Assembly: GCF_000236705.1 (NCBI RefSeq)
Contig: NC_016599.1
Coordinates: 1,054,001-1,118,000 of the forward strand
Length of the DNA: 64,000 nt
From: Owenweeksia hongkongensis DSM 17368
GTDB lineage: Bacteria > Bacteroidota > Bacteroidia > Flavobacteriales > Schleiferiaceae
Direction of reading: 5' to 3'
Within the stretch, counting starts at the first letter, position 1. Each line of letters starts with the position of its first letter. Positions 52,296-60,783 of this stretch are shown in pieces. The translations under genes and the position numbers were made by a program. The notes below the pieces were generated by a model. It ran no database searches, had not been told where the DNA came from, and saw only the letters and a list, made by a program, of their open reading frames with translations.

Positions 52296-54239
52296 GTGAA
52301 ACTTTCGATTATTAAATACTCACTTTTAATCCTTTTTCTTATACTTTCATTGCGAAGTGTAGGACAGCAAGTTCAAATTCAAACATTAACTTTCCCCTCA
52401 TTACCGGCTACATTTTGTACCAATACTCTTTTTACGGTAGATGTTCTAAAAACCTGTACGAACATAACTCATGTTCGTGATAGTATTCACATATTAGGCA
52501 ATACCATTCATGTGTATATATTTTACTCCAGAAATACTCCGTGTGTTAACCAAAATACTCCAGTCATTGAATATTTCAGTTTAGGTAAACTCTCTAAAGG
52601 AATCCATAATGTGACAGCCACAGGCTTGCTTAATGGATTAATAGTTTCATCAGCTAGTGCTTCAGTTCTTATTGAAGGACCGACAGCCAATTTTTCACCC
52701 TCTGCCACCAATGTATGTGTCGGTGACTCCATTTTTTATAATAACAACAGTACAGGACCTAATACGTACAGATGGTATGAAAACGGAACTCAGGTTTCTA
52801 CTCAACTTGATTATGGGAAACTTTATACACTTCCAGGAAATTATATCATTCAGAATGTTACTTCGGATTTGGGTTGTAGAGATACAATGACCCATACAAT
52901 ACACGTAAAAGATTCTGTACCGGAAATAAACTTTGGAGCGGATACTACTTTTTGTGCTGGCGCAGCACTGGTATTGGATTCCGGACCTAATCGCGACAGT
53001 GTAATATGGAGTGATTCATCCACTGCAAGAACCATTTCTGTTACCTCATCAGGCGTATATCATGTTGTGGTATATAATGATGGTTGTCAGCTTAGTGATA
53101 CTATTAATGTCATAATTAACAAACCCATAGTTAACTATTTACCTAATGATACTTCGGCTTGTGATTCCATCTTTTTTGACTTAACCAACTCCCCTCTTGT
53201 TAATTTCAGCTGGTCCAATGGTTCTCTATCTTCGGTCAATAAAATTTTATCATCTGGAAATGTCTGGTTCACGGCTATTGATACCATTACAGGATGTATC
53301 ATTTCCGACACTTCTAATGTGACCGTTAGCAATAGCTCTAGCATTCCTTCTTATTCAAAAGATACTTCGGTGTGCGGAAATATTTTTAGACATGACATAG
53401 CCGTAAATGGAGGATCTGGATACAGGTGGTTTGATGGCTCAGCTAATCCTGTAAAAGACTTTTACACCAGCGGTAGTTTTTGGTTTGAAATTGATCATCA
53501 AGGGGGGTGTAAATCTGTTGATACTTTGCACCTCACCTTTGTAAGTAAGCAGGCTAGTTTGGTAGCAGATACAAGCCACCTTTGTGAGAATGACTCTGCT
53601 TACGTTCAGTTAATCTCAAACAACTATTCCAATATACTTTGGAGTAATGGAGAGTCAGCTAATAGCTCCTACTACTCTAACCTCGGCAAAGAGTGGGTTA
53701 TTGCAACCGATAATTTAGGTTGCACCTACATAGATACCTTTCAAATAGTAGAAGCGATTCCTACTGGTGAAACCTACCTGAGTGATACCTCGGTTTGTAC
53801 AGGAGAAAACTTGGTACTAAAGGCACCCGATGGTATATCCTTTATAATCGATAATGAGCGTAGTAAATCTTTTACAATAAGGTCCGCTGGTAGTCTCCAA
53901 ATAGAGTTATCCAATGGATGTACCAGTCATAAAGAATATATCGATGTTTCAGAATACAACTGCAAATGTCCAATGGTTTTCCCAGATGCCTTCACACCAG
54001 ACAGAGATGGCCTCAACGATTATTTTGGACCAGTAACTACTTGTGATTTTACTTCATTTGAACTAGAAATTTATAACCGTTTTGGTCAGCGTATATTCCA
54101 CTCCAAAGACCCCAATTATCTATTTGATGGTACCTGGAAAGGAAGAGATTTACCACTAGCCGTATATGTTTACTTCTTCAAGTATTCTACCCCTTACACA
54201 AAAGGAAACGAGCAAGGCCATGTTACGCTTGGGCGATAG
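52296..54239 (+). CDS. T9SS type B (CHU_C) surface protein
   Basis: A 647-aa exported protein. The start must be the GTG at 52296 because an in-frame TAA lies three codons upstream. A signal peptide (to about residue 28, ending LRSVGQ) leads into PKD-like and repeated short beta domains with alternating Asp-Thr-Ser-Val-Cys motifs (YLPNDTSACDS, SKDTSVCGN, LSDTSVCTGENL). The last 90 residues are a gliding-motility-associated CHU_C domain (VFPDAFTPDRDGLNDYFGP, IYNRFGQRIFHS, WKGRDLPLAVYVY), which directs export by T9SS. It is probably a cell-surface protein. An imperfect -7 element (TACCTTTA) lies at 52262-52269. Confidence 0.9.
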   Translation: MKLSIIKYSLLILFLILSLRSVGQQVQIQTLTFPSLPATFCTNTLFTVDVLKTCTNITHVRDSIHILGNTIHVYIFYSRNTPCVNQNTPVIEYFSLGKLSKGIHNVTATGLLNGLIVSSASASVLIEGPTANFSPSATNVCVGDSIFYNNNSTGPNTYRWYENGTQVSTQLDYGKLYTLPGNYIIQNVTSDLGCRDTMTHTIHVKDSVPEINFGADTTFCAGAALVLDSGPNRDSVIWSDSSTARTISVTSSGVYHVVVYNDGCQLSDTINVIINKPIVNYLPNDTSACDSIFFDLTNSPLVNFSWSNGSLSSVNKILSSGNVWFTAIDTITGCIISDTSNVTVSNSSSIPSYSKDTSVCGNIFRHDIAVNGGSGYRWFDGSANPVKDFYTSGSFWFEIDHQGGCKSVDTLHLTFVSKQASLVADTSHLCENDSAYVQLISNNYSNILWSNGESANSSYYSNLGKEWVIATDNLGCTYIDTFQIVEAIPTGETYLSDTSVCTGENLVLKAPDGISFIIDNERSKSFTIRSAGSLQIELSNGCTSHKEYIDVSEYNCKCPMVFPDAFTPDRDGLNDYFGPVTTCDFTSFELEIYNRFGQRIFHSKDPNYLFDGTWKGRDLPLAVYVYFFKYSTPYTKGNEQGHVTLGR

Positions 54240-54372
54240 AGTATTATAAGCACTATGCGAATTTTATATTAGCATTGAGTAAGCTTAGCTCCGCAAGACT
54301 ACTTTCTTTATTAAAAGTCAAGCCTCAGGTATAAGAAAACCAACAACCACTACAATCCAAATCTTTAGGGTT

Positions 54373-54719
54373 TTGCTCATTAAAAACCAGTCAGCTGTGA
54401 CCAAAGCTGAAGCTTACTTGTGGAAATATGCTTTGAGCAAAAAACAGATTTTGGGATATACCTTCAGACGACAAAGACCGATTGAAAACTATATTGTAGA
54501 CTTCGATTGTCTGCCTTTAAAACTCATTATTGAAGTTGCGGCTATTCACATCAAATTCCTGAGAATGAAGAAAAAGAGAAGCTCCGTGAAGACCGGTTAA
54601 AGCAGCTAGGCTTTACAGTTATTCGATTTAAGGATGAAGAAGTACTTCAGCATATAAATGAGGTAAGGGAAAATATTGAGGGGTGGGTGAAGAAGTTAAG
54701 ACGAGAACTTGAGGAGTGA
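54373..54719 (+). pseudogene. Frameshifted DUF559 (Vsr-like) nuclease
   Basis: Two reading frames that together make a DUF559 protein of about 115 aa. The first (54373 to about 54540) has AEAYLWKYALSKKQILGYTF, FRRQRPIENYIVDFDC and KLIIEV, the PD-(D/E)xK core. After the family's EV/DG junction the frame breaks near 54537-54543. The second frame continues YSHQIPENEEKEKLREDRL to RFKDEEVLQ and ends with TGA at 54717. The Asp-Gly of the catalytic core is lost at the break. A sequencing error is possible, but the zone around it also looks decayed. Confidence 0.7.
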
Positions 54720-54730
54720 TTTTTCAGTGT

Positions 54731-54820
54731 CCTCCCCCGCCTTTCAGGCACCCCCTCCAGCGGGGGATACACGGCCGCTGTCCTCCGCTGGCGGAGGTGC
54801 TGAGGAACGAAGCGGAGGTG
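54731..54820. repeat. GC-rich palindromic repeat region
   Basis: CCCCCGC (54734-54740) pairs with GCGGGGG (54760-54766), and CCTCCGC/GCGGAGG (54782-54797) forms a perfect palindrome with a TG centre. GCGGAGG recurs at 54812-54818. This patch is much more GC-rich than its surroundings and lies just after the DUF559 remnant. Confidence 0.6.
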
Positions 54821-54897
54821 GACTTTCTTGCTAAAATTAAATTCATGTTGCGACCACGGTAGAATTGCATGGAACCTAAGCCTTCAACAGGTATTAA

Positions 54898-54916
54898 CAC
54901 GGATTACAAATCCGTG
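54898..54916. repeat. REP-like palindrome
   Basis: CACGGATT-ACA-AATCCGTG is a perfect 8-bp stem with a 3-base loop, resembling the short REP hairpins of Bacteroidota genomes. No transposase gene is next to it. Confidence 0.5.
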
Positions 54917-54945
54917 CTATCGGATATTCGTAAAGCTTTTTTTGA

Positions 54946-55162
54946 TTTGAAAAGGCATCTAAAAAAAACGATTCGTACAAAACCCAGATAAACATATACT
55001 ACTACCCAAACCTCCTGTTGGTCAAAAAGCACGCTGAACGGCTAAAAAAATAAAGGAGTCCATTTGCATCCAATTGATGAAGGCGGATATGAAGTGGTAA
55101 AGGTTATTCGCAACAATGGAGAGCTAAAACCTGTTATCCAATCAACTTTCGAACAGTTTTAA
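54946..55162 (+). pseudogene. Remnant of an unrecognised small gene
   Basis: One open stretch without a start (54946-55053) has INIYYYPNLLLVKKHAERL and ends after an A-run. A second, shifted by one base, reads GVHLHPIDEGGYEVVKVI and ends with TAA at 55160. Joined at the A-run they would read as one protein of about 70 aa. I do not recognise the family. It could be chance coding-like sequence. Confidence 0.35.
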
Positions 55163-55225
55163 CAAAACAGAAATTGCCGCTCAGCTTTACATACTCAGAC
55201 ATTGCTTAGCCCTTGCCAAGCCAAT

Positions 55226-55900
55226 CTACAAATTTGCCTTTAGGCCAATCATAAGGTAAAGCGCATTGTGCTTTACTACCATGTCTTCAGAGTATGTCTT
55301 ATTGTCAATAACATTGTAATGATGTAATCGCTCCTTACTGGTATTCAACAACCCACAATTATACCTAAGCTCTATAGGAATACACAAGTTTTTGGCAATC
55401 GGAATATCTATGCTGGTTCCCGTGGAAAGTCCAAAATCTATCGCCCTATGGTTGGAAGCTTGCTCCACAATAACATCATTTCTGAATTCATCATTAGCAT
55501 CTAAATCGGTTCTTAAAAGTCGAGAGAAATAAGGACCAGCGTATACATTGTACTTTATTTTTTGGCCAAAAGATAAGTTTACTAATACAGGAATACTTGC
55601 ATAGTAGTAATCAAAATGCACATTGTAAGGATTTTCAAACTCACCGGTAGCGCACCAAACTGGGTCGAATTTGGAGCCCTTTTTCTCAAATGCCAACCCT
55701 GTTCGAAGTGCCAATCTTCTAGTGAGATACCAGCTATATTCCAAATTGATAATAAAGCCTTGCTTCCAAGCCTCAGAAGAATACTCATTTCGAGTACTCG
55801 AAAACCCTGAACCAATAGAAATGCCCAACGCACTCCTTTGCCCGGTAGCACTGGCCACAATTGAAACTAAAATTAATAAGCTAAATAATGACTTTTTCAT
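55226..55900 (-). CDS. Outer-membrane beta-barrel (porin-like) protein
   Basis: A 224-aa exported protein of the PorT/OMP_b-brl family. The ATG at 55900 starts a clean signal peptide (MKKSLFSLLILVSIVASATG); a longer frame upstream contains a Cys-rich non-signal stretch and is unlikely. The mature part shows alternating aromatic strands typical of an eight-stranded barrel (ALGISIGSGFSS, GFIINLEYSWYLTRRLALRTG, VLVNLSFGQKIKYNVYAGPY) and ends ALYLMIGLKANL. Ligand and role are unknown. Confidence 0.82.
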   Translation of the reverse strand: MKKSLFSLLILVSIVASATGQRSALGISIGSGFSSTRNEYSSEAWKQGFIINLEYSWYLTRRLALRTGLAFEKKGSKFDPVWCATGEFENPYNVHFDYYYASIPVLVNLSFGQKIKYNVYAGPYFSRLLRTDLDANDEFRNDVIVEQASNHRAIDFGLSTGTSIDIPIAKNLCIPIELRYNCGLLNTSKERLHHYNVIDNKTYSEDMVVKHNALYLMIGLKANL

Positions 55901-56070
55901 CTGACGTTTTTTGCAGCCAACACACTTTGGTATTGTCACGTTCCCTTTTTAGTTATACTGAATCATTAGAGACTCACTTTAAAAATACCGTTGCTCATAG
56001 AGTAATAGTATTTTTGGGTTTCTATATCCTTCCCACTTTCATTCGGATGCTATCATTGGTAATGCACTCC

Positions 56071-57000
56071 CTAAAAATACAACCAATAATACTCCGGGCT
56101 TCCCTTCTGATTCCACTCAATGGTGGGCATGGGCACTTTGATAAAGTTGATGGTGTTGAGTACCGATTTTAGAAACTTATTCTTCACGGGTATTTTGCGG
56201 AGGTCTATATCCAGTGAGGCATAAAACTGGCGCTGCCATTTATACTCCGGGTGCTTGTTGTAATAACTGGCATTGTACTGGGCGCTTACCATTCCATCGG
56301 CTCCATAACCTGCCGCTACGTTTAGCCATTGCGGCCAGGCATCCCATTGCGTAAGGTCATGCACATTAAAAGAGAACCAATAGGTTTGGCCATTATAATC
56401 TTTAAGAATACTGGTGTTCCATGAGTTTCCAAGTAAGTCAGGGCTCTCCTCAGCATAACTGGTTCCGTGATAGGAAAACTTCATAGTGATACGCTGCTCC
56501 TGCCAAAGTAGCTCTTGCCCTATAAGCAGCGCTGCCCCAGCTCCGTTGGCGGCAATGTCTCCCCAAGAAAAACCCCATTCAGATGAAAATCCGTCCATTA
56601 CTTCTATACCTGCCAGGTAAGCAAAGCCTAAAGTACCGCCATACCACACCGACTTTTTATCAGAAACACCGCTCCACTTAAGCACTTCCATACCAGCATA
56701 CCCTACATAATAGGAAGTCATGGCATGGCCGGCTTTATCCATTTGCAGCCAACTGCTATTGTCATTATACAGATGAAAATCAGATTTCGGATAATCAGCA
56801 TACCAGAGCTGATTTAGGCCTACATAAGTTCCAGCCACTAGAGCTGCTTCGGTCCCGGCAACAGTCCACACACGTGTTTTATTCAATGAAGGAGACTTAT
56901 CAAAAAAAGAAAGGGAATCGCTCCAAAGCTGTGCAAAAGCCAAAGTGGGCAACATACAAGCCGCCAAAAAAACTACAGTTATGGCTTTTGAAAATCGCAT
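56071..57000 (-). CDS. DUF2279 family protein
   Basis: A 309-aa exported protein with a signal peptide (to about residue 23, ending TLAFAQ). The DUF2279 core is visible as QMDKAGHAMTSYYVGYAG, YLAGIEVMDGFSSEWGFS and GDIAANGAGAALLIGQELLW. The last 100 residues carry beta strands that suggest an outer-membrane or periplasmic location. It begins directly after the mltG stop and ends the four-gene unit. Function unknown. Confidence 0.82.
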   Translation of the reverse strand: MRFSKAITVVFLAACMLPTLAFAQLWSDSLSFFDKSPSLNKTRVWTVAGTEAALVAGTYVGLNQLWYADYPKSDFHLYNDNSSWLQMDKAGHAMTSYYVGYAGMEVLKWSGVSDKKSVWYGGTLGFAYLAGIEVMDGFSSEWGFSWGDIAANGAGAALLIGQELLWQEQRITMKFSYHGTSYAEESPDLLGNSWNTSILKDYNGQTYWFSFNVHDLTQWDAWPQWLNVAAGYGADGMVSAQYNASYYNKHPEYKWQRQFYASLDIDLRKIPVKNKFLKSVLNTINFIKVPMPTIEWNQKGSPEYYWLYF

Positions 57001-58041
57001 TTATATTTTGTTGCGATTGGCCCAGTCAATGTACTTTCTACGGTTGCGCTCATGCTGTGCGAGCGTTCGCGCAAAGGTGTGATAACCCGGACGTTCAGGG
57101 TCGGCCACCATAAAAATGTAATCGTGTTTCTCGCGATTGAGTACCGCATCCACCGTGCTTAATTCAGGGATTTTAATTGGCCCCGGAGGCAAACCTGGAT
57201 ACATATAAGTATTGTAAGGCGAGTCATAGCGCAGGTGCTTGTAGTACACACGCGTTATTTTCATTTTAGGATTTTCAAGCAGCAAAGCATAAATCACCGT
57301 TGGGTCGGATTGCAGTTTCATCCCTTGCTTAATTCTATTTGCATAAAGCCCGGCTACTGTTGGCTTTTCATCATTTCTATTGGTTTCCTTCTCCACAATA
57401 CTCGCCAAAGTCACCACTTCAATAGGCGTCAATCCAAGCTTTTTAGCCTTAGCCTGACGTTCTTCATTCCAAAACTTATCAAACTCCTGACGCATTCTTT
57501 TTAGCAAAGCTGATGGCGAAGTATTCCACCAAAGCTCATAAGTATTGGGCAGAAAATAAGCGCTCACAGTATTTGAGCTTACACCAAAAGCAGACAGTGA
57601 TTCATCAGATTCCAATAGATTGAGAAAAGACAAACTATCACCTTCCAGGGTTTGCGAAAGCCTTGCTGAAAGCTCATAAATCCCAGAAATATTATGAAGC
57701 GTAAGTTGTACCGCATCCTGATCGCCACTGCGCAATTTATTCACCAAAGCATTGTTGGTCATTCCCGGAACCAAAACATAGCGGCCCGGCTTCACCAAGC
57801 TTGGATAATTCTTTTTATCCGCCACCCACTCAAAGGTGTTAGTGTTCTTCAAAATGTCATTGGAAACAAGACTATCACGAACCGCTGTAAAGTCAGAACC
57901 TGTGGGGATAAACAGCTCAAAAGTTTGCCCTGGCTTTAACTTTACGTTTACCGCAAGAATACGCTTGTAATACAAGGAACCTAAAATGCTACATGCGACC
58001 AACACGGCCACAACTACTATAAGTAAGATTTTCTTCTTCAA
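57001..58041 (-). CDS. mltG: Endolytic murein transglycosylase MltG
   Basis: A 346-aa inner-membrane protein that cuts nascent peptidoglycan glycan strands. One N-terminal membrane segment (about 4-22) is followed by a LysM-like region and the YceG catalytic domain with Glu217 in ASIVEKETN, MKLQSDPTVIYAL, YNTYMYPGLPPGPI and HTFARTLAQH. Length is typical. The start is a TTG that overlaps the stop of the cytochrome gene (TTGA). No ATG alternative is near. Confidence 0.95.
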   Translation of the reverse strand: MKKKILLIVVVAVLVACSILGSLYYKRILAVNVKLKPGQTFELFIPTGSDFTAVRDSLVSNDILKNTNTFEWVADKKNYPSLVKPGRYVLVPGMTNNALVNKLRSGDQDAVQLTLHNISGIYELSARLSQTLEGDSLSFLNLLESDESLSAFGVSSNTVSAYFLPNTYELWWNTSPSALLKRMRQEFDKFWNEERQAKAKKLGLTPIEVVTLASIVEKETNRNDEKPTVAGLYANRIKQGMKLQSDPTVIYALLLENPKMKITRVYYKHLRYDSPYNTYMYPGLPPGPIKIPELSTVDAVLNREKHDYIFMVADPERPGYHTFARTLAQHERNRRKYIDWANRNKI

Positions 58042-60011
58042 GATTGTTGATTTAAATACGCCATTGCCTGCAAGGCTCGTTCATGGTTTGGATTGAGTCT
58101 CAAAACTTCCTTAAGCGCCTTTTTAGCTTCCGCAAAATTCTCCTGCATTATAAGCAACGAAGCCTTATTGAGCCAAGCTTGCAAGTAATCAGGATCCACA
58201 GCCAGCGCCTTGTCAAAATTCAATCCGGCTAAAGTAATATTCCCCATTTGTAAATACGTATAGCCCAAATTATTTAACGCCTCTGCATGCTGTGGCTGCT
58301 CTTTCAGCAATTTCTTAAACAAAGTTACCGCCTCATCCAGCTGCCCCACTCCTGCCAAAGCCGTGGCTTTTTTATTCATAAAATCAGGAACATAAGGCGC
58401 CAACTCAATCGCTTTACTGTAAAATTTCAAACTCGTTTCTTGGCCGCTTTCGCGGAATGATTCACCAATGCGGTAAGCGGTCCAGGCATCAGCATTATCA
58501 TAACTCATTGTATTCAATCTTGCCAGCATCGCATTAACGCCCACTTTGTTTACCAAATTTTGAATGTCAGAATAGTAGTTTTTCAAAAAGTAATACGTCA
58601 CCCACAGCGAAGGATTCTCTTCTTGCATTCCCATTCTGTTCAAGAAATACCGAGCACTATCCAAATAATAAGGTTTCGCATCAAAGCGCTCATATTGCTG
58701 CAAATACCCAAGGGCCTTGCTTCTATCTGTTGGCTTGGGATTATTTATGGCCACCAGACCCAAAAACTCCTTAATACCTGATGTATCTACCTTTTTCTGC
58801 GGCACTTTTATCTTATGGTCATGTACACTTACGTGAGGAATGTCCGTAGAGCCCGATTGTGGCATGTGGCAACTCACACAATTAAAGTCTGCCGCCTGCA
58901 AAGCACTTATCTCTTCGGTGCATTCATGCTTGGGAGCACCTTTATGGCAATTGGCACAAGTAGCATTAAAATTAGAAATATTGGTATGCTTCACCGAAAT
59001 GTGCGGATTGTGACAAGTGGTGCAGTTAAACTGATTGTCCGAATGAATGAAGCACTCGCTCTGTTTAAATCGGTCAATGTGCGAAGCCATGATAAACTCA
59101 TCTTCAGCGTTGGAATACCTTGGCAAATACACGTCCATCACAGTATTTAGCTTCATCCCAGGTTTAAAGTCAAAGAAACTTTTCCCCTCAGCCACCACGG
59201 CATTTCCTTGCAAATGGCAACGCTGGCAAGCTTCAAACTGCAGGTCTACCGGAAGCTTTTTGATATTTACAATAGAATAATCGATTTCATTCGCGGTGTC
59301 CACAAACTCCCCTGCCATCATTCTTTTAACATGAATTTCTCCGGGGCCATGGCAGCGCTCACAATCAATGGCACTCGGCACTTTGGCGTATTTGTTAATG
59401 GAGCCTTTCTCAAAACCAGTGGGCATTGCATTGTGGCAAGAAGTACATTCCAAACCAATCAATCGCTTGAAGCGCGTATTTCTGCCGTCTTCAAAACCAG
59501 GCGGCAAATCCAACATTCCCTTTTGGGCATACCAGGTAAATGGCGCCTGAAAAAGGTAGTTGTTCCGATAAATCATGTGACTATTAGTATGCTGGCCGCT
59601 ACCCACCACATAGTCTATGGTTTCGTTTCTTTTGTAGGTGGTGTCGCTTCCGCTTAATCTAAACTCGGTAAGCACCAAAGAATCGTTTACCCAATGCGGA
59701 TGGTAGTTTAGGTTTTTATGTAAATCTCTGAGCAGCGATTCACCATCAATATCAGCTATACTCTTGCTCGTATCGGCATGACCAAAAGAGGAACCCATCC
59801 CCGTTTGCACAAACGTTTCATAAATAGAATAATGGCACTGCTTGCAGGTTTCTATGCCTACATACTTTACGGTGTCATTGTGATTGAGGTAAGCAACCTG
59901 AGTATTTTCAGGTTCAGTTTTCACTGATGAATTATCACACCGCGAAAGTAAAAACACACTTACCGCAATGGTCATCAAAATCCCCCATCGTAAAGCGTGC
60001 TTTCCTATCAT
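58038..60011 (-). CDS. Heptaheme c-type cytochrome with C-terminal TPR repeats
   Basis: A 657-aa exported protein. A possible lipoprotein signal ends at Cys25 (LLSRC). Seven CxxCH heme sites begin at Cys56, 189, 217, 262, 330, 352 and 378. The C-terminal half (about 500-655) carries TPR repeats, for example AEALNNLGYTYLQMGNITL and NHERALQAMAYL. The heme order and the family phrase GIETCKQCHYSIYETFVQTGM fit multiheme cytochromes of the c554/NrfA-like superfamily. Electron donor and acceptor are unknown. It overlaps the acetyltransferase gene (ATGA) and mltG (TTGA). Confidence 0.9.
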   Translation of the reverse strand: MIGKHALRWGILMTIAVSVFLLSRCDNSSVKTEPENTQVAYLNHNDTVKYVGIETCKQCHYSIYETFVQTGMGSSFGHADTSKSIADIDGESLLRDLHKNLNYHPHWVNDSLVLTEFRLSGSDTTYKRNETIDYVVGSGQHTNSHMIYRNNYLFQAPFTWYAQKGMLDLPPGFEDGRNTRFKRLIGLECTSCHNAMPTGFEKGSINKYAKVPSAIDCERCHGPGEIHVKRMMAGEFVDTANEIDYSIVNIKKLPVDLQFEACQRCHLQGNAVVAEGKSFFDFKPGMKLNTVMDVYLPRYSNAEDEFIMASHIDRFKQSECFIHSDNQFNCTTCHNPHISVKHTNISNFNATCANCHKGAPKHECTEEISALQAADFNCVSCHMPQSGSTDIPHVSVHDHKIKVPQKKVDTSGIKEFLGLVAINNPKPTDRSKALGYLQQYERFDAKPYYLDSARYFLNRMGMQEENPSLWVTYYFLKNYYSDIQNLVNKVGVNAMLARLNTMSYDNADAWTAYRIGESFRESGQETSLKFYSKAIELAPYVPDFMNKKATALAGVGQLDEAVTLFKKLLKEQPQHAEALNNLGYTYLQMGNITLAGLNFDKALAVDPDYLQAWLNKASLLIMQENFAEAKKALKEVLRLNPNHERALQAMAYLNQQS

Positions 60012-60535
60012 TCTTCTCTAAACAACTGTAAAAAATGCTGGTCTTTATATTTTCCGCCTGAGCGAACCCATTGGTGGCGGGTTCCGGTAATTGCAAATCC
60101 GGCCTTTTGAAACAAGTTTAAGCTAAGCGTATTATCTACCAAAATGTTGCAATAAATCTGCTTTAAGCCCAAATGCTCAAAGCAATATTTCTTTACCAAT
60201 CGAAGAGATTCTGATGCATAACCATTTCCTCTTTTGGCTTGGTCTCCAATCAAAATACCTACTCCCGCACGGTGATGAAAAGCATCGAAATCAAAAATAT
60301 CAATGGTGCCAATGGTTTGCCCTTCTCCTTCCTGTATCATCAGCCTAAGCTGACCCACTTGATAAATATCCAAATGGGCATTGTCAATATATTGCTGCAA
60401 AAGATTGCGGCTAAAAGGCGTGATGGTGCCACTCACCTCCCAGTTTACAATGTTGTTTTCCCATTGCATCAGCAGGTCGATGTCTTCCGGCTCTATGGCC
60501 CGAAGCTTTATTTTATGTCCGTTTAAAAATGGCAT
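60008..60535 (-). CDS. GNAT family N-acetyltransferase (RimJ/RimL-like)
   Basis: A 175-aa acetyl-CoA-dependent enzyme of the Acetyltransf_3 type. It opens with GHKIKLRAIEPEDIDLLMQW, has the CoA-binding motif in IGDQAKRGNGYASESLRL and ends with LFQKAGFAITGTRHQWV. Some relatives acetylate ribosomal protein N-termini, amino acids or antibiotics; the target here is unknown. It is the first gene of the unit running on to the cytochrome, mltG and DUF2279 genes. Confidence 0.85.
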   Translation of the reverse strand: MPFLNGHKIKLRAIEPEDIDLLMQWENNIVNWEVSGTITPFSRNLLQQYIDNAHLDIYQVGQLRLMIQEGEGQTIGTIDIFDFDAFHHRAGVGILIGDQAKRGNGYASESLRLVKKYCFEHLGLKQIYCNILVDNTLSLNLFQKAGFAITGTRHQWVRSGGKYKDQHFLQLFREE

Positions 60536-60679
60536 TCAATAATTCTGTGTTCTATTTTTTACCATAAAGCAATTAAGAAGCATGAAGAAACCCTTAATGA
60601 ACCTTTACTCCTTAATGGTTCTATCATTGTCAAAAGCTTTGCGCCCAATTTACCTTTTTCTACCAAGGTGAAGCACCTC

Positions 60680-60780
60680 TGGGCTATTTACCCTTTGCGT
60701 AAGCTCTGCGCTCTTTGCGTCTCTGCGTTAAAGTAATTTCCTTGCCATTGAGTCTCAGAGCACGCTGAGTTACGCAGAAG
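60680..60780. repeat. Intergenic region with dispersed GCGT repeat words
   Basis: CTTTGCGTAAGCTCTGCGCTCTTTGCGTCTCTGCGTTAAAG contains four close GCGT copies (TTTGCGTAAG, TCTGCGCT, TTTGCGTC, TCTGCGTTAA). An inverted match, TTACGCAG, lies at 60769-60776. Such words are common in Bacteroidota intergenic DNA. No gene is visible in 60536-60783. Confidence 0.4.
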
Positions 60781-60783
60781 TTT

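Noticed and set aside
59208-59657. 149-codon + strand frame inside the cytochrome gene
   Set aside because: It is antisense to the heme-binding region. Its composition follows the reversed cytochrome codons and it has no recognisable domain.
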